Shown one piece after another: positions 43,986 through 53,239 of a stretch of DNA of 64,000 bases. Numbering within the stretch: the first letter of the stretch is position 1; each line of letters begins with the position of its first letter. Made by a program: the position numbers and the translations under genes. The DNA is from Cupriavidus sp. AU9028 (GTDB lineage Bacteria; Pseudomonadota; Gammaproteobacteria; Burkholderiales; Burkholderiaceae): positions 110,369 to 174,368 of the forward strand of contig NZ_JAIMCG010000010.1 of assembly GCF_019795295.1 (NCBI RefSeq), read 5' to 3'. Under the pieces are notes generated by a model. That model worked only from the letters and a program-made list of their open reading frames with translations, ran no database searches and had not been told where the DNA came from.

Positions 43986-44639
43986 ATGACGACATCCAGG
44001 GCAACGGCGCCGACGCGCCGGCAGCAGGGACCGGCCGGCGCCGGCACGCCGTCCAGCTACTTCGACGCCGTCTACGCCCACGGCGACGATCCCTGGCACT
44101 ACCGCGACCGCTGGTTCGAGGCGCGCAAGCGCGCCCTGCTAATGGCAATGCTGGATCGGCCGCGCTTTGCCAGCGCGTTCGAGCCGGGCTGCGCCAATGG
44201 CGAGCTGACCGCGGCACTGGTGCCGCGCTGCGGCCATCTGATCGCCGCGGACCGCCATGCCAGGGCGGTGGAGGCCGCGCGCCGGCGCATCGGCAAGGTG
44301 CCGCATGCCGAGGTGAGGCAGATGGCCGTGCCGGCGCAGTGGCCCGAGGGCCGGTTCGACCTGGTGGTGGTCAGCGAGTTCGCCTACTACCTGAACGAGG
44401 ACGAGGTGGGCGCGCTCGGGCGGCGCATCCGCGCGTCGATGCGGCGCGACGGCCTGCTGCTTGCCTGCCACTGGCTGCATCCGTTCGCCGAGCGCGCCTG
44501 CGACAGCGAAACGGTGCATCGGGTGCTGGGCCGGGAGTCGGGACTGCGGGCCTGCTGCAGCTACCGGGAGCCGGATTTTCTGGTGCAGACGTGGACTGCG
44601 GACGGCCTGTGTGCCAGCCAGCGCGAGGCGGGACAATAG
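43986..44639 (+). CDS. SAM-dependent methyltransferase, NodS-like
   Basis: A 217-residue class I methyltransferase. Residues 20-45 (SYFDAVYAHGDDPWHYRDRW) match the small NodS/SAM methyltransferase family, and AFEPGCANGELTAAL is the SAM-binding glycine loop; FDLVVVSEFAYYL is motif IV. The substrate is unknown; NodS N-methylates Nod-factor sugars, but no nod genes are near, so that role is not implied. ATG 43986 (GGAGGA five bases before) is preferred over GTG 43983. Upstream TATACT at 43909-43914 could be a -10 box. Confidence 0.85.
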   Translation: MTTSRATAPTRRQQGPAGAGTPSSYFDAVYAHGDDPWHYRDRWFEARKRALLMAMLDRPRFASAFEPGCANGELTAALVPRCGHLIAADRHARAVEAARRRIGKVPHAEVRQMAVPAQWPEGRFDLVVVSEFAYYLNEDEVGALGRRIRASMRRDGLLLACHWLHPFAERACDSETVHRVLGRESGLRACCSYREPDFLVQTWTADGLCASQREAGQ

Positions 44640-44670
44640 TGCTGCGGCGAAAATCCCCCGGCTGTGACAG

Positions 44671-44688
44671 CCCGGCGGCGCCGCCGGG
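44671..44688. terminator. Perfect 18-base palindrome after the methyltransferase gene
   Basis: CCCGGCGGC/GCCGCCGGG is perfectly self-complementary with no loop. GGCTG (44660-44664) and CAGCC (44668-44672) beside it form a smaller overlapping hairpin. It may terminate the methyltransferase transcript. The rest of the 44640-45001 gap holds only the liv promoter. Confidence 0.45.
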
Positions 44689-44753
44689 ACAGCGTTTACC
44701 CTAGTCGGGCCCCGTTATTGTGCATTGCGCATGGCGGGGGCCGGGAATCGCCT

Positions 44754-44759
44754 TATAAT
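44754..44759 (+). promoter_or_regulatory. TATAAT box in the long leader of livJ
   Basis: A perfect -10 hexamer stands 243 bases before livJ. No -35 box lies at 16-18 bases; TTGCGC is 23 bases upstream. If used, the mRNA would have a leader of about 235 bases, room for regulation. Confidence 0.45.
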
Positions 44760-45001
44760 GCGGCCACCTGGCTGACACCGAACGGACCTACCCGGTCCCG
44801 CACTGTGCGGCGGGCAGGCGGGCGATTGGCCTGCGCAATACCAAGAACGTGGTCATGTGGTGCCCTCATAAGGCCTGATCCGCGGTCGTGCGTGCGCGCC
44901 CTCCGACCAAGCCTGTCACCTCGCCGGGGAGTTCTTCGATTTTGCGCACGTCCAAGCCTTGAGCCTGGATGACCCAAAGAATACGAATCGAGGAGCTCCT
45001 G

Positions 45002-46117
45002 ATGAAGCCGTCCCGTCTTACTTCCCTTTCCCTGGCCGCCGCACTGGTGGCTTTCGGCGCCAGCGCCAACGCGGAAACCGTCAAGATCGCCATCGCCGGT
45101 CCCATGAGCGGCTCGGTCGCCCAGTACGGCGACATGGTCAAGGCCGGTGCGCTGACCGCCATCGAGCAGATCAATGCCGCGGGCGGCGCGGGCGGCAACA
45201 AGTTCGAAGTGGTGCTGATGGACGATGCCTGCGAGCCGAAGCAGGCCGTCGCCGTTGCCAACAAGATCGTCAGCCAGGGCGTGCGCTACGTGATCGGCCA
45301 CGTCTGCTCGGGCTCGACCATTCCCGCGGCCGACATCTACGAGAACGAAGGTGTCGTGATGGTGACGCCGTCGGCCACGGCGCCGCAGCTGACCGAGGGC
45401 AAGAAGCGCAAGATGATCTTCCGCACCATCGGCCGCGATGACCAGCAGGGTCCGGCCGCTGCCCAGCACATCATCAACAAGGTCAAGCCGAAGAAGGTCG
45501 CCGTGCTGCACGACAAGCAGTCGTACGGCCAGGGCATCGCCTCGTCGGTGAAGAAGGACCTGGACGCCGCCAAGATTCCGGTGGTGGTGTTCGAAGGCAT
45601 CAACGCCGGCGACTCGGACTATTCGGCGGTGATCACCAAGCTGAAGTCGCAAGGCGTGGATTTCGTCTACTTCGGCGGCTATCACCCGGAAATGGGCCTG
45701 CTGCTGCGCCAGGCGCGCGAGCAGGGCGTGAAGGCGACCTTCATGGGGCCTGAGGGCGTGGGCAACAAGGACGTGACCGCCATCGCCGGCCCGGCCTCGG
45801 AAGGCATGCTGGTGACGCTGCCGGCCGACTTCACGGCCGATCCCGCCAACGCGGGCCTGGTCAAGGCCTTCGCCGACAAGAAGCGCGACGCCAACGGCCC
45901 GTTCCAGATGCCGGCCTATGCCGCGGTCAAGATCATTGGCGACGCCATCGCCGGCGCCAAGAGCACCGACCCGGTCAAGGTTGCCGCCTACATGCACAAG
46001 AACAGCTTCCAGACCCCGATCGGCAAGGTCGAGTACGACGCGCAGGGCGACCTGAAGTCGTTCAAGTTCGTCGTCTACACCTGGCACAAGGACGCCACCA
46101 AGACCGCCGCCAACTGA
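45002..46117 (+). CDS. livJ: Branched-chain amino acid ABC transporter, periplasmic binding protein
   Basis: A 371-residue receptor of the LivJ/LivK type. Signal peptide residues 1-23 (RLTSLSLAAALVAFGASANA), then ETVKIAIAGPMSGSVAQYGD, DDACEPKQAVAVANK with the conserved Cys, and GHVCSGSTIPAADIYENEG with the second Cys forming the typical disulphide. It delivers Leu/Ile/Val (possibly others) to LivHM. GAGGAG lies six bases before ATG 45002. It is separated from livHMGF by a clear terminator, letting the receptor be made in excess. Confidence 0.96.
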   Translation: MKPSRLTSLSLAAALVAFGASANAETVKIAIAGPMSGSVAQYGDMVKAGALTAIEQINAAGGAGGNKFEVVLMDDACEPKQAVAVANKIVSQGVRYVIGHVCSGSTIPAADIYENEGVVMVTPSATAPQLTEGKKRKMIFRTIGRDDQQGPAAAQHIINKVKPKKVAVLHDKQSYGQGIASSVKKDLDAAKIPVVVFEGINAGDSDYSAVITKLKSQGVDFVYFGGYHPEMGLLLRQAREQGVKATFMGPEGVGNKDVTAIAGPASEGMLVTLPADFTADPANAGLVKAFADKKRDANGPFQMPAYAAVKIIGDAIAGAKSTDPVKVAAYMHKNSFQTPIGKVEYDAQGDLKSFKFVVYTWHKDATKTAAN

Positions 46118-46136
46118 TTCCCGGCGCGGTAGTGCC

Positions 46137-46168
46137 AACGCCCCGTTCGTCGCCGAGCGGGGCGTTTT
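46137..46168 (+). terminator. Intrinsic terminator between livJ and livH
   Basis: AACGCCCCG (46137-46145) pairs with CGGGGCGTT (46158-46166) over 9 bp, 12-base loop, ending in TTTT. Partial read-through would set the ratio between receptor and permease. Confidence 0.8.
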
Positions 46169-46278
46169 GATATGGCCAGGCCGCGTGGGTCGCGCCTTCC
46201 TCGATCAGGAAGGCCGGGCGACAGGCATGCCCGCCGCGCACCGCGGCGCCGGCGTGCCGCACTGACGGGACGCATCCC

Positions 46279-47205
<927 letters not shown>

Positions 47206-47215
47206 GGGGCGCGCC

Positions 47216-48460
47216 ATGACACCTACCGTAACCATGACGCAATCGCTGAAGAATGCCGTCTCGGCCGCCGTGCTGACGGCTATCCTGACCGTGCCCATCC
47301 TCGGGCTCCAACTGAAGCTCGAAGGCTATCGGGTCGTGCTCGAGCCGCACTGGCGCCCGGTCTGGATCGCGGTCATCGCGGTCTTCCTGTTCCAGCTGTT
47401 CAAGCCGCTGATCGACCGCACCACCGCCGCGGTGCGGCTGCCCTCGCTGCCTGCGCTCGGCCAGGGCCAGCAGCGCGCTGCCGTGCTGCTGCTGCTCGCG
47501 GTCGGCCTGATCTGGCCGTTCTTCGGCTCGCGCGGCGCCGTCGATATCGCCACGCTGGCGCTGATCTACGTGATGCTCGGCCTGGGGCTGAACATCGTGG
47601 TCGGCTTTGCCGGCCTGCTCGATCTGGGCTACGTCGGCTTCTATGCCGTGGGCGGCTACACCTATGCGCTGCTGAACCAGGGCCTGGGCCTGTCGTTCTG
47701 GCAGTGCCTGCCGATCTCGGCGGGCATGGCGGCGCTGTTCGGCTTCGCGCTGGGCTTCCCGGTGCTGCGGCTGCGCGGCGACTATCTGGCGATCGTCACG
47801 CTGGGCTTTGGCGAGATCATCCGCCAGCTGCTGAACAACCTGACCAGCCTGACCGGCGGCCCGGATGGCATCTATGGCATTCCGAAGCCCACCGTGTTCG
47901 GCATCGAGATGACGCGCAGCGCCAGCGAGGAGGGCGGCATGACCTTCCATGACCTGCTGGGGCTGGACTACAGCGGCGAGCACATGGTGATCTTCCTCTA
48001 TCTGCTCGCGCTGCTGCTGGTCGGGGTGACGCTGTTCGTCACCAGCCGGCTGATCCGCATGCCGATGGGACGCGCGTGGGAGGCGCTGCGCGAGGACGAG
48101 ATCGCCTGCCGCTCGCTCGGCCTGAACCCGACCCGGATCAAGCTGTCGGCCTTCACGCTGGGCGCGACCTTCGCCGGGGTTGCCGGCGCCTTCTTCGCGG
48201 CGCGCCAGGGCCTGGTCAATCCGGAGTCGTTCACCTTCATCGAATCGGCGCTGATTCTCGCCGTGGTGGTGCTGGGCGGCATGGGCTCGCAACTGGGTGT
48301 GATCATCGCCGCGGTGCTGCTGACCGTGCTGCCCGAGGTCGCGCGCGGCTTCGCCGAATACCGCATGCTGCTGTTCGGCCTGGTGATGGTGTTGATGATG
48401 ATGTGGCGTCCGCAGGGCCTGTTGCCGGCCAGCCGCCCGCACGTGGAGCTGCCGCAATGA
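47216..48460 (+). CDS. livM: Branched-chain amino acid ABC permease LivM
   Basis: A 414-residue permease with the long N-terminal extension seen in proteobacterial LivM: a first helix ([16 protein letters not shown]), a second ([16 protein letters not shown]), then the conserved core from about residue 110 ([20 protein letters not shown]) and the EAA-like loop [20 protein letters not shown] that contacts the ATPases. Its stop overlaps the livG start (ATGA). Confidence 0.96.
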   Translation: MTPTVTMTQSLKNAVSAAVLTAILTVPILGLQLKLEGYRVVLEPHWRPVWIAVIAVFLFQLFKPLIDRTTAAVRLPSLPALGQGQQRAAVLLLLAVGLIWPFFGSRGAVDIATLALIYVMLGLGLNIVVGFAGLLDLGYVGFYAVGGYTYALLNQGLGLSFWQCLPISAGMAALFGFALGFPVLRLRGDYLAIVTLGFGEIIRQLLNNLTSLTGGPDGIYGIPKPTVFGIEMTRSASEEGGMTFHDLLGLDYSGEHMVIFLYLLALLLVGVTLFVTSRLIRMPMGRAWEALREDEIACRSLGLNPTRIKLSAFTLGATFAGVAGAFFAARQGLVNPESFTFIESALILAVVVLGGMGSQLGVIIAAVLLTVLPEVARGFAEYRMLLFGLVMVLMMMWRPQGLLPASRPHVELPQ

Positions 48461-49224
48461 GAGAAGAACTGTTGACTGTATCGGGCCTGCAGATGCGCTT
48501 CGGCGGTCTGCTGGCGGTGGACGGCATCGATTTCTCGGTGCGCCGCGACGAGGTGTTCGCCATCATCGGGCCCAATGGCGCGGGCAAGACCACCGTCTTC
48601 AACTGCGTCGGCGGCTTCTACAAGCCGACCGCCGGCGAAGTGATGCTCGATGGCGCGCCGATTGCCGGGCTGCCCAGCCATATCGTCGCGCGCCAGGGCC
48701 TGGTGCGGACCTTCCAGAACATCCGGCTGTTCAAGCAGCTGACGGTGGTGGAGAACCTGCTCGTCGCCCAGCACCGCCGCGTCAAGACCAATCTGCTGCA
48801 CGGGTTGTTCGCCACGCCCGCATACCGGCGCTCGGAGTCGGAGGCGCTGGCGCGCGCGGCCGAATGGCTGGACCGCATGGGGCTGCGCGCGGTGGCCAAC
48901 CGCGAGGCAGGCACCCTGTCGTATGGTCATCAGCGCCGGCTGGAGATTGCCCGCTGCATGATCACCGAGCCGCGGCTGCTGATGCTGGACGAACCGGCGG
49001 CCGGCCTGAACCCGCAGGAAAAGGTCGAGCTGAAGACGCTGATCGACCAGCTGCGGCGCGAGTTCGGCATCTCGGTGCTGCTGATCGAGCACGACATGAG
49101 TCTGGTGATGGGTGTGTCCGACCGCATCCTGGTGATGGAACACGGCCGCCCGATCACCATCGGCAAACCGGAGGACGTGCGCAACGACCCGCGCGTCATC
49201 AAGGCATACCTGGGAGAGGACTGA
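48457..49224 (+). CDS. livG: Branched-chain amino acid ABC ATPase LivG
   Basis: A 255-residue ABC ATPase. Walker [11 protein letters not shown]-loop FQNIRLF, the signature as [13 protein letters not shown], Walker [14 protein letters not shown] and switch His in [12 protein letters not shown]. LivG and LivF energise the LivHM channel. It starts inside the livM stop and ends sharing one base with the livF start, so all four genes are translated together. Confidence 0.97.
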   Translation: MREELLTVSGLQMRFGGLLAVDGIDFSVRRDEVFAIIGPNGAGKTTVFNCVGGFYKPTAGEVMLDGAPIAGLPSHIVARQGLVRTFQNIRLFKQLTVVENLLVAQHRRVKTNLLHGLFATPAYRRSESEALARAAEWLDRMGLRAVANREAGTLSYGHQRRLEIARCMITEPRLLMLDEPAAGLNPQEKVELKTLIDQLRREFGISVLLIEHDMSLVMGVSDRILVMEHGRPITIGKPEDVRNDPRVIKAYLGED

Positions 49225-49925
49225 TGCTGAAGCTGGAACAGGTCCACACCCATTACGGCGCCGTCGAGGCGTTGTGTGGCGTATCGATCGAAGTCAACCA
49301 GGGCGAGATCGTCACGCTGATCGGCAGCAACGGCGCGGGCAAGACCACGCTGATGATGACCGTCTGCGGCAGCCCGCGCGCCTCGAGCGGCCGCGTGCTG
49401 TTCGATGGGCGCGACATCACCCACTGCGCCACCCACGAAATCATGCGCATGGGCATGGCGATTTCGCCGGAAGGGCGGCGGGTGTTCCCGAGCCTGACCG
49501 TCGTCGAGAACCTGAAGATGGGCGGCTTCTTCGCCAGGCGCGAGGAGATCGAGGCGGGCATCGAGCATGTGTTCCGGCTGTTCCCGCGGCTCAAGCAGCG
49601 CGCCGCGCAGCGTGCCGGCACCATGTCCGGCGGCGAGCAGCAGATGCTGGCGATCGGCCGCGCGCTGATGAGCCGGCCGCGGCTGCTGCTGCTCGACGAG
49701 CCGACCCTGGGCCTCGCGCCGATGATCATCTCGCAGATCTTCGACATCATCCGCACCATCCGCGAGGACGGCGTCACCGTCTTCCTGGTCGAGCAGAACG
49801 CCAACAAGGCGCTGCAGGTGGCGGACCGGGGCTACGTGCTGGAGACGGGCAAGGTGGTATTGGCCGATACCGGCGCCAATCTGCTGGCCAACGACAGCGT
49901 GCGGAGTGCGTATCTGGGGGCGTAG
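49224..49925 (+). CDS. livF: Branched-chain amino acid ABC ATPase LivF
   Basis: A 233-residue ABC ATPase, partner of LivG. Walker A GSNGAGKTTL, Q-loop SPEGRRVFPSLTV, signature MSGGEQQMLAIGRAL, Walker B LLLLDEPTLGLAP and the LivF-type VFLVEQNANKALQVADRGYV switch region with Gln in place of His. Start ATG 49224 lies in the livG stop (TGATG). It is the last gene of the operon, followed by a strong terminator. Confidence 0.97.
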   Translation: MLKLEQVHTHYGAVEALCGVSIEVNQGEIVTLIGSNGAGKTTLMMTVCGSPRASSGRVLFDGRDITHCATHEIMRMGMAISPEGRRVFPSLTVVENLKMGGFFARREEIEAGIEHVFRLFPRLKQRAAQRAGTMSGGEQQMLAIGRALMSRPRLLLLDEPTLGLAPMIISQIFDIIRTIREDGVTVFLVEQNANKALQVADRGYVLETGKVVLADTGANLLANDSVRSAYLGA

Positions 49926-49962
49926 CGGTACATCGGGCGACGCGGCGGCCCAGCCGCCAGGG

Positions 49963-49996
49963 AAAGCGGGACTCTTGCAGTGGAGTCCCGCTTTTT
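49963..49996 (+). terminator. Strong intrinsic terminator of the liv operon
   Basis: AAAGCGGGACTC (49963-49974) pairs with GAGTCCCGCTTT (49983-49994), a perfect 12-bp stem with an 8-base loop, ending in a run of five T. Confidence 0.92.
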
Positions 49997-50162
49997 CATT
50001 GGGCTGTCGCCGATGCGACAACATTTCCTGACAGAACTCGCTTGGCTTGTGACTCTGGCTTCCCTGCGCGGATCAGAAGGTGGATTCGTTGGCAACATTT
50101 GACATTCCTTCTTCCCTGCTTGATGCAGAATCACCGGATCCTTTTACGCCTGGATCGCGCCG

Positions 50163-50324
50163 ATGAAAACGCTATTGATTGTGATACCGCTGGTGCTTTC
50201 GCTTGGCGGCTGTGGTCTGCTTGCGGCGCCGTGCCGGGTTGCATCGGCTGGGCTGAAGATCGTGCCCGTCGTGGGCGACGTGGCGGCGTTGCCGACCGAT
50301 GCGTGTGCGGCTGTCATTGACTGA
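50163..50324 (+). CDS. Small lipoprotein, DUF6726-like
   Basis: A 53-residue protein with a lipoprotein signal (MKTLLIVIPLVLSLGGC, Cys17 modified). The short mature part reads APCRVASAGLKIVPVVGDVA and ends CAAVID. This compact pattern, with two more cysteines, resembles small DUF6726-type lipoproteins that I recall from Burkholderiales; the name is from memory. No role is known. It stands alone between the liv terminator and vapBC; the ribosome site is weak. Confidence 0.7.
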   Translation: MKTLLIVIPLVLSLGGCGLLAAPCRVASAGLKIVPVVGDVAALPTDACAAVID

Positions 50325-50366
50325 TGGCCCGTCAGGGCGGCAGCGGTACGTTTCCGCGCTTTCGGT

Positions 50367-50383
50367 TATAGTACACACATGCG
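50367..50383 (+). promoter_or_regulatory. -10 box and GTAC dyad upstream of vapBC
   Basis: TATAGT (50367-50372) is a good -10 box and overlaps a GTAC-N8-GTAC repeat (50371-50374 and 50383-50386). VapB-type antitoxins usually repress their own promoter at such dyads. No clear -35 box. Confidence 0.4.
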
Positions 50384-50405
50384 TACATCTTTGAGGAGGT
50401 GCACC

Positions 50406-50642
50406 ATGCACACCACCAAGGTCTTCAAGAATGGAAACTCGCAGGCGGTTCGCATTCCAGCCGATCTGGCGTTCGAAACGACGGACGTCGAACTCGAGAT
50501 CGAACGCGTCGGGGATGAACTGCGGATTCGCCCCGCCCGGCGGTCGCTGGCCGGTGTCCTGTCGAAATTCGCGCGGTTCAGCCCGGATTTCATGAAAGAG
50601 GGACGTGGCGATCAGGAACAGGCGGAGCGCGAGGCCCTGTAA
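50406..50642 (+). CDS. vapB: VapB-type antitoxin (AbrB/SpoVT fold)
   Basis: A 78-residue antitoxin. The first 45 residues form the swapped-hairpin AbrB-type DNA-binding fold (TTKVFKNGNSQAVRIPADLA); the tail (RRSLAGVLSKFARFSPDFMK) should wrap around the toxin. ATG 50406 is chosen because GAGGAGG lies six bases before it; ATG 50379 is in frame but lacks one. Its stop shares a base with the toxin start. It neutralises VapC and represses the operon (family knowledge). Confidence 0.92.
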   Translation: MHTTKVFKNGNSQAVRIPADLAFETTDVELEIERVGDELRIRPARRSLAGVLSKFARFSPDFMKEGRGDQEQAEREAL

Positions 50643-51058
50643 TGATGGCGCGCTGGATGCTTGACACCAATATGTGCATCTACCTGATGAAGCGCCAGCC
50701 AGAAACGGTCGCGCAGCGCTTTGCGACATGCCAGGTGGGGGATGTCGTGATTTCCTCCATCACGTACGCAGAGCTTCAGTATGGCGCGACCATGGCGGCT
50801 AACCCGGAGCGAGAGCGGCAGAATCTGGCATCGCTGATCGCAGACATCCCGGTGGCGCCATTCGATGAACGCGCGGCAAATGCCTATGGTCCCATCCGCT
50901 ATGCGACTCGCGAGCGGAAGAAGGATCATCTGGACAAACTGATCGCAGCGCACGCGGTGGCGCTTGACGTTGTTCTTGTCACCAACAACGAACGCGACTT
51001 CGTTTCCTACCCCGCGCTGAGGCTGGAAAACTGGCTATCGAGCGCCGATAACCGTTGA
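50642..51058 (+). CDS. vapC: VapC toxin, PIN-domain ribonuclease
   Basis: A 138-residue PIN-domain RNase that typically cuts initiator tRNA or rRNA loops. The acidic metal site is complete: Asp8 (WMLDTNMCIYLMK), Glu44 (SSITYAELQYG), Asp98 (LDKLIAAHA) and Asp119 (VTNNERDFV). So the toxin looks active. It starts at ATG 50642, overlapping the vapB stop by one base; ATG 50645 directly after is an alternative. A small hairpin follows. Confidence 0.95.
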   Translation: MMARWMLDTNMCIYLMKRQPETVAQRFATCQVGDVVISSITYAELQYGATMAANPERERQNLASLIADIPVAPFDERAANAYGPIRYATRERKKDHLDKLIAAHAVALDVVLVTNNERDFVSYPALRLENWLSSADNR

Positions 51059-51091
51059 AGCCAGCCTTATCCTGAAGAGCCGTCGATACAT

Positions 51092-51110
51092 CGCAGCGCC
51101 CTTCGCTGCG
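51092..51110. terminator. Hairpin between vapC and gntR
   Basis: CGCAGCG (51092-51098) and CGCTGCG (51104-51110), perfect 7-bp stem with a 5-base loop, between convergent genes. No T-run. Confidence 0.5.
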
Positions 51111-51170
51111 GTCTGCTGCCCAAACAGCGTTGCCGGCCGAGGCACCGGCGGTAACCGGTCCCTGGCATGC

Positions 51171-51848
51171 TCACCCCATATAAATCTGCGCGAACCCTTC
51201 CTTCAGCGCCGACGAAATCTCGTCATAGCGGCGGTTGATATGCCGGCTCAGGATGGGAATGCACTGCTCGGGGTCGCGCGCCTTCAGGCCCAGCAGGATA
51301 TTGCGGTGCTCCAGCTGGCTGCGCGAGCGGTCGCAGCGCTCCATGTCGATCCAGCGGATGAAACGGATGCGCGCGTTGATGTTCTTCAGCACGCGCAGCA
51401 TTTCCGAGTTGCCCGACATCTCCATCAGCCGCTCGTGGAAGGTTTCGTCGAGCCGCACCAGTTCGTCCACTGAGCGGTCACCCGGTTCGGGGCCAGTGCG
51501 GTCGAGGAAATCTAGCAGGGCGTCGAGATCCTCGTCCTTCGCCCGCTCGATCGACAGCCGTAGCGCCTCGGTTTCGACGATCTTGCGCATCTCGTACAGC
51601 GAGAACACTTCCTGCGCATCGAGGTCACGGCAGAAGAAGCCCTTGCCCGGCGAGAAGCGCAGCAGGCCCTCGGTGGTCAGCCGCGTCAGCGCTTCCCGCA
51701 GCGGCGTGCGGCTGACGCCAAGGGCGCTGGCCAGGGCCCCCTCGTTCAGCCGCTCGCCCGGCTTGAACATATAGCGGACGCTCATCAGCTTGATCTTGTC
51801 GTAGACCTGCTCGACGATGCTGTCCGACGCCGTATTGACGGTTGCCAC
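51171..51848 (-). CDS. GntR-family regulator, FadR subfamily (FCD domain)
   Basis: A 225-residue regulator. Winged helix in residues 5-75 (SIVEQVYDKIKLMSVRYMF, GALASALGVSRTPLREALTR) and an all-helical FCD ligand domain with metal-binding residues (DETFHERLMEMSGN, then HRNILLGL and SRHINRRYDE). No ATG is available near the family start; GTG 51848, with AAGGAT about nine bases upstream, fits best, while the frame is open further back to a TTG. It is downstream of a Bug receptor gene on the same strand. It probably represses that gene and its own at the CTGTRTACAG sites. Confidence 0.88.
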   Translation of the reverse strand: MATVNTASDSIVEQVYDKIKLMSVRYMFKPGERLNEGALASALGVSRTPLREALTRLTTEGLLRFSPGKGFFCRDLDAQEVFSLYEMRKIVETEALRLSIERAKDEDLDALLDFLDRTGPEPGDRSVDELVRLDETFHERLMEMSGNSEMLRVLKNINARIRFIRWIDMERCDRSRSQLEHRNILLGLKARDPEQCIPILSRHINRRYDEISSALKEGFAQIYMG

Positions 51849-51933
51849 GGTATTCCAATCCTTGCTGGTATGGCGCGCCGGAATCTGGATTCCGGCGGCC
51901 CGAAAAACCACAGGAATATACAGCAATCGGCTG

Positions 51934-51943
51934 CTGTGTACAG
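51934..51943. promoter_or_regulatory. Candidate GntR operator upstream of gntR
   Basis: CTGTGTACAG, a near-perfect palindrome, 86 bases before the gntR start. A matching site lies at the same distance before the Bug gene. Confidence 0.55.
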
Positions 51944-51995
51944 CGGCGTATACCTTGCACAGGCCGTGGACGGCGTATCCGGCCCGCGTCTGCGC

Positions 51996-53000
51996 TCAGT
52001 CGATCTTCGCGCCGGAATCCTTGACGATCTTCGCCCACATCCGCATGTCAGCTTCCTGGCGCTGGGTGAATGCCTTCGGACCCGCTTCCGCAATTGGCAG
52101 AATGCCCTGGCTGATCAGCCATTTCTTGAACTCGTCGGTGCCGATGATCTTCAGCACTGCCTGCGACATCCTGCTCTGGATGTCGGCTGGCAGCGCGGCC
52201 GGCCCGAACAGGCCGTACCACGTGGTGCTTTCGAAGCCGGGCAGATTGCAGGCTTCCGCAAGGGTCGGCACGTTGGGCAGGGCGCTCAGGCGCTGGGCCG
52301 AGGTGACGCCCAGCGCGCGGACCTTGCCCGACGCGATGGCGCCCAGGCTCGGGGTGCTCTGATTGAAGAAGAAGTCCACCTCGCCGGACAGCAGCGCCGT
52401 CATTGCGGGACCCTGGCCTTTGTACGGGACATGCATGTACTCGGTCTTCGACGCCGTGGCGAACTGGGTGCCGGCCAGATGCCCGGACGCGCCATTGCCG
52501 GTCGAGGCGTAATTCAACTTGCCCGGTTCCTTGCGCGCGAGGGCCAGCAGGTCCTGGCAGCTGCGAATATCGGGGTGTTTCTCCGGATTAATCAAAAGGA
52601 TATTGGGGAGATTACCGAGCAACGCGATCCGGGAAAAATCCTTGACCACGTCGAACGGCAGTTTGGCATATAGGGCAGGGTTGATCGCATGGGTGCCGGC
52701 GGTGCCCAGCAAAAAAGTATAGCCGTCCGGACGAGCTTGCGCGACCAGATTGGAAGCGATATTGCCGCCGGCGCCGGGGCGGTTGTCGGAGACGATCGCG
52801 ACGCCCAGGTCCTTGCCCAGTTCGGCGCCGAGCTTGCGCGCGTAAATGTCGGTGGCGGCGCCGCCGGGGAATCCGCTGACGATGGCGATGGGGGCGCTGG
52901 GCCAGGGCTTGTCCTGCGCGACCGCGCCAGCCGCGGCGAACAGGCCGGCCAGCACGCCGGCACAGAGGGTCAAGGTGGGTAGTAGACCACGCTTTGTCAT
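51996..53000 (-). CDS. Bug-family (TctC-like) periplasmic substrate-binding protein (third copy)
   Basis: A 334-residue secreted receptor: signal peptide residues 1-28 (LLPTLTLCAGVLAGLFAAAG), then WPSAPIAIVSGFPGGAATDI, VSDNRPGAGGNIA and HVPYKGQGPAMTALL. ATG 53000 is followed by basic residues as usual. It faces away from a 2-hydroxyacid dehydrogenase/RidA/aldolase operon and lies upstream of a GntR gene, suggesting capture of the hydroxy acid or sugar acid degraded by that operon. No TctAB is near. Confidence 0.95.
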   Translation of the reverse strand: MTKRGLLPTLTLCAGVLAGLFAAAGAVAQDKPWPSAPIAIVSGFPGGAATDIYARKLGAELGKDLGVAIVSDNRPGAGGNIASNLVAQARPDGYTFLLGTAGTHAINPALYAKLPFDVVKDFSRIALLGNLPNILLINPEKHPDIRSCQDLLALARKEPGKLNYASTGNGASGHLAGTQFATASKTEYMHVPYKGQGPAMTALLSGEVDFFFNQSTPSLGAIASGKVRALGVTSAQRLSALPNVPTLAEACNLPGFESTTWYGLFGPAALPADIQSRMSQAVLKIIGTDEFKKWLISQGILPIAEAGPKAFTQRQEADMRMWAKIVKDSGAKID

Positions 53001-53084
53001 GTCTTTGCTCCTTGGTGGGAAGTCGGGGCCGGTTCACTGAACCGGGTCCGGCGTGCCGGCGGCAGCGGGCTGCTGTGCTCCGTG

Positions 53085-53094
53085 CTGTATACAG
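53085..53094. promoter_or_regulatory. Candidate GntR operator in the divergent bug/dehydrogenase promoter
   Basis: CTGTATACAG, a perfect 10-base palindrome, 85 bases before the Bug start. It is the best FadR-type site in the region and close to AT-rich promoter-like DNA (TTTATATATTG just right of it) for the divergent operon. Confidence 0.6.
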
Positions 53095-53239
53095 ACTTTA
53101 TATATTGCGTTGTATTCTGTAAAGAACTATGATCGCAGCACGATTTGAAGGCGATTTGGCGAAGTTGCGTTGCACCAAAACGAGCCATTTGCACCAAAAC
53201 CGACTTAATCCCCCCGCTTCCTTCCCTGGAGTAATGACA

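Noticed and set aside
43986-44639. Nodulation role for the NodS-like methyltransferase
   Set aside because: No nodABC or other symbiosis genes in the window; the small SAM methyltransferase fold is too general.
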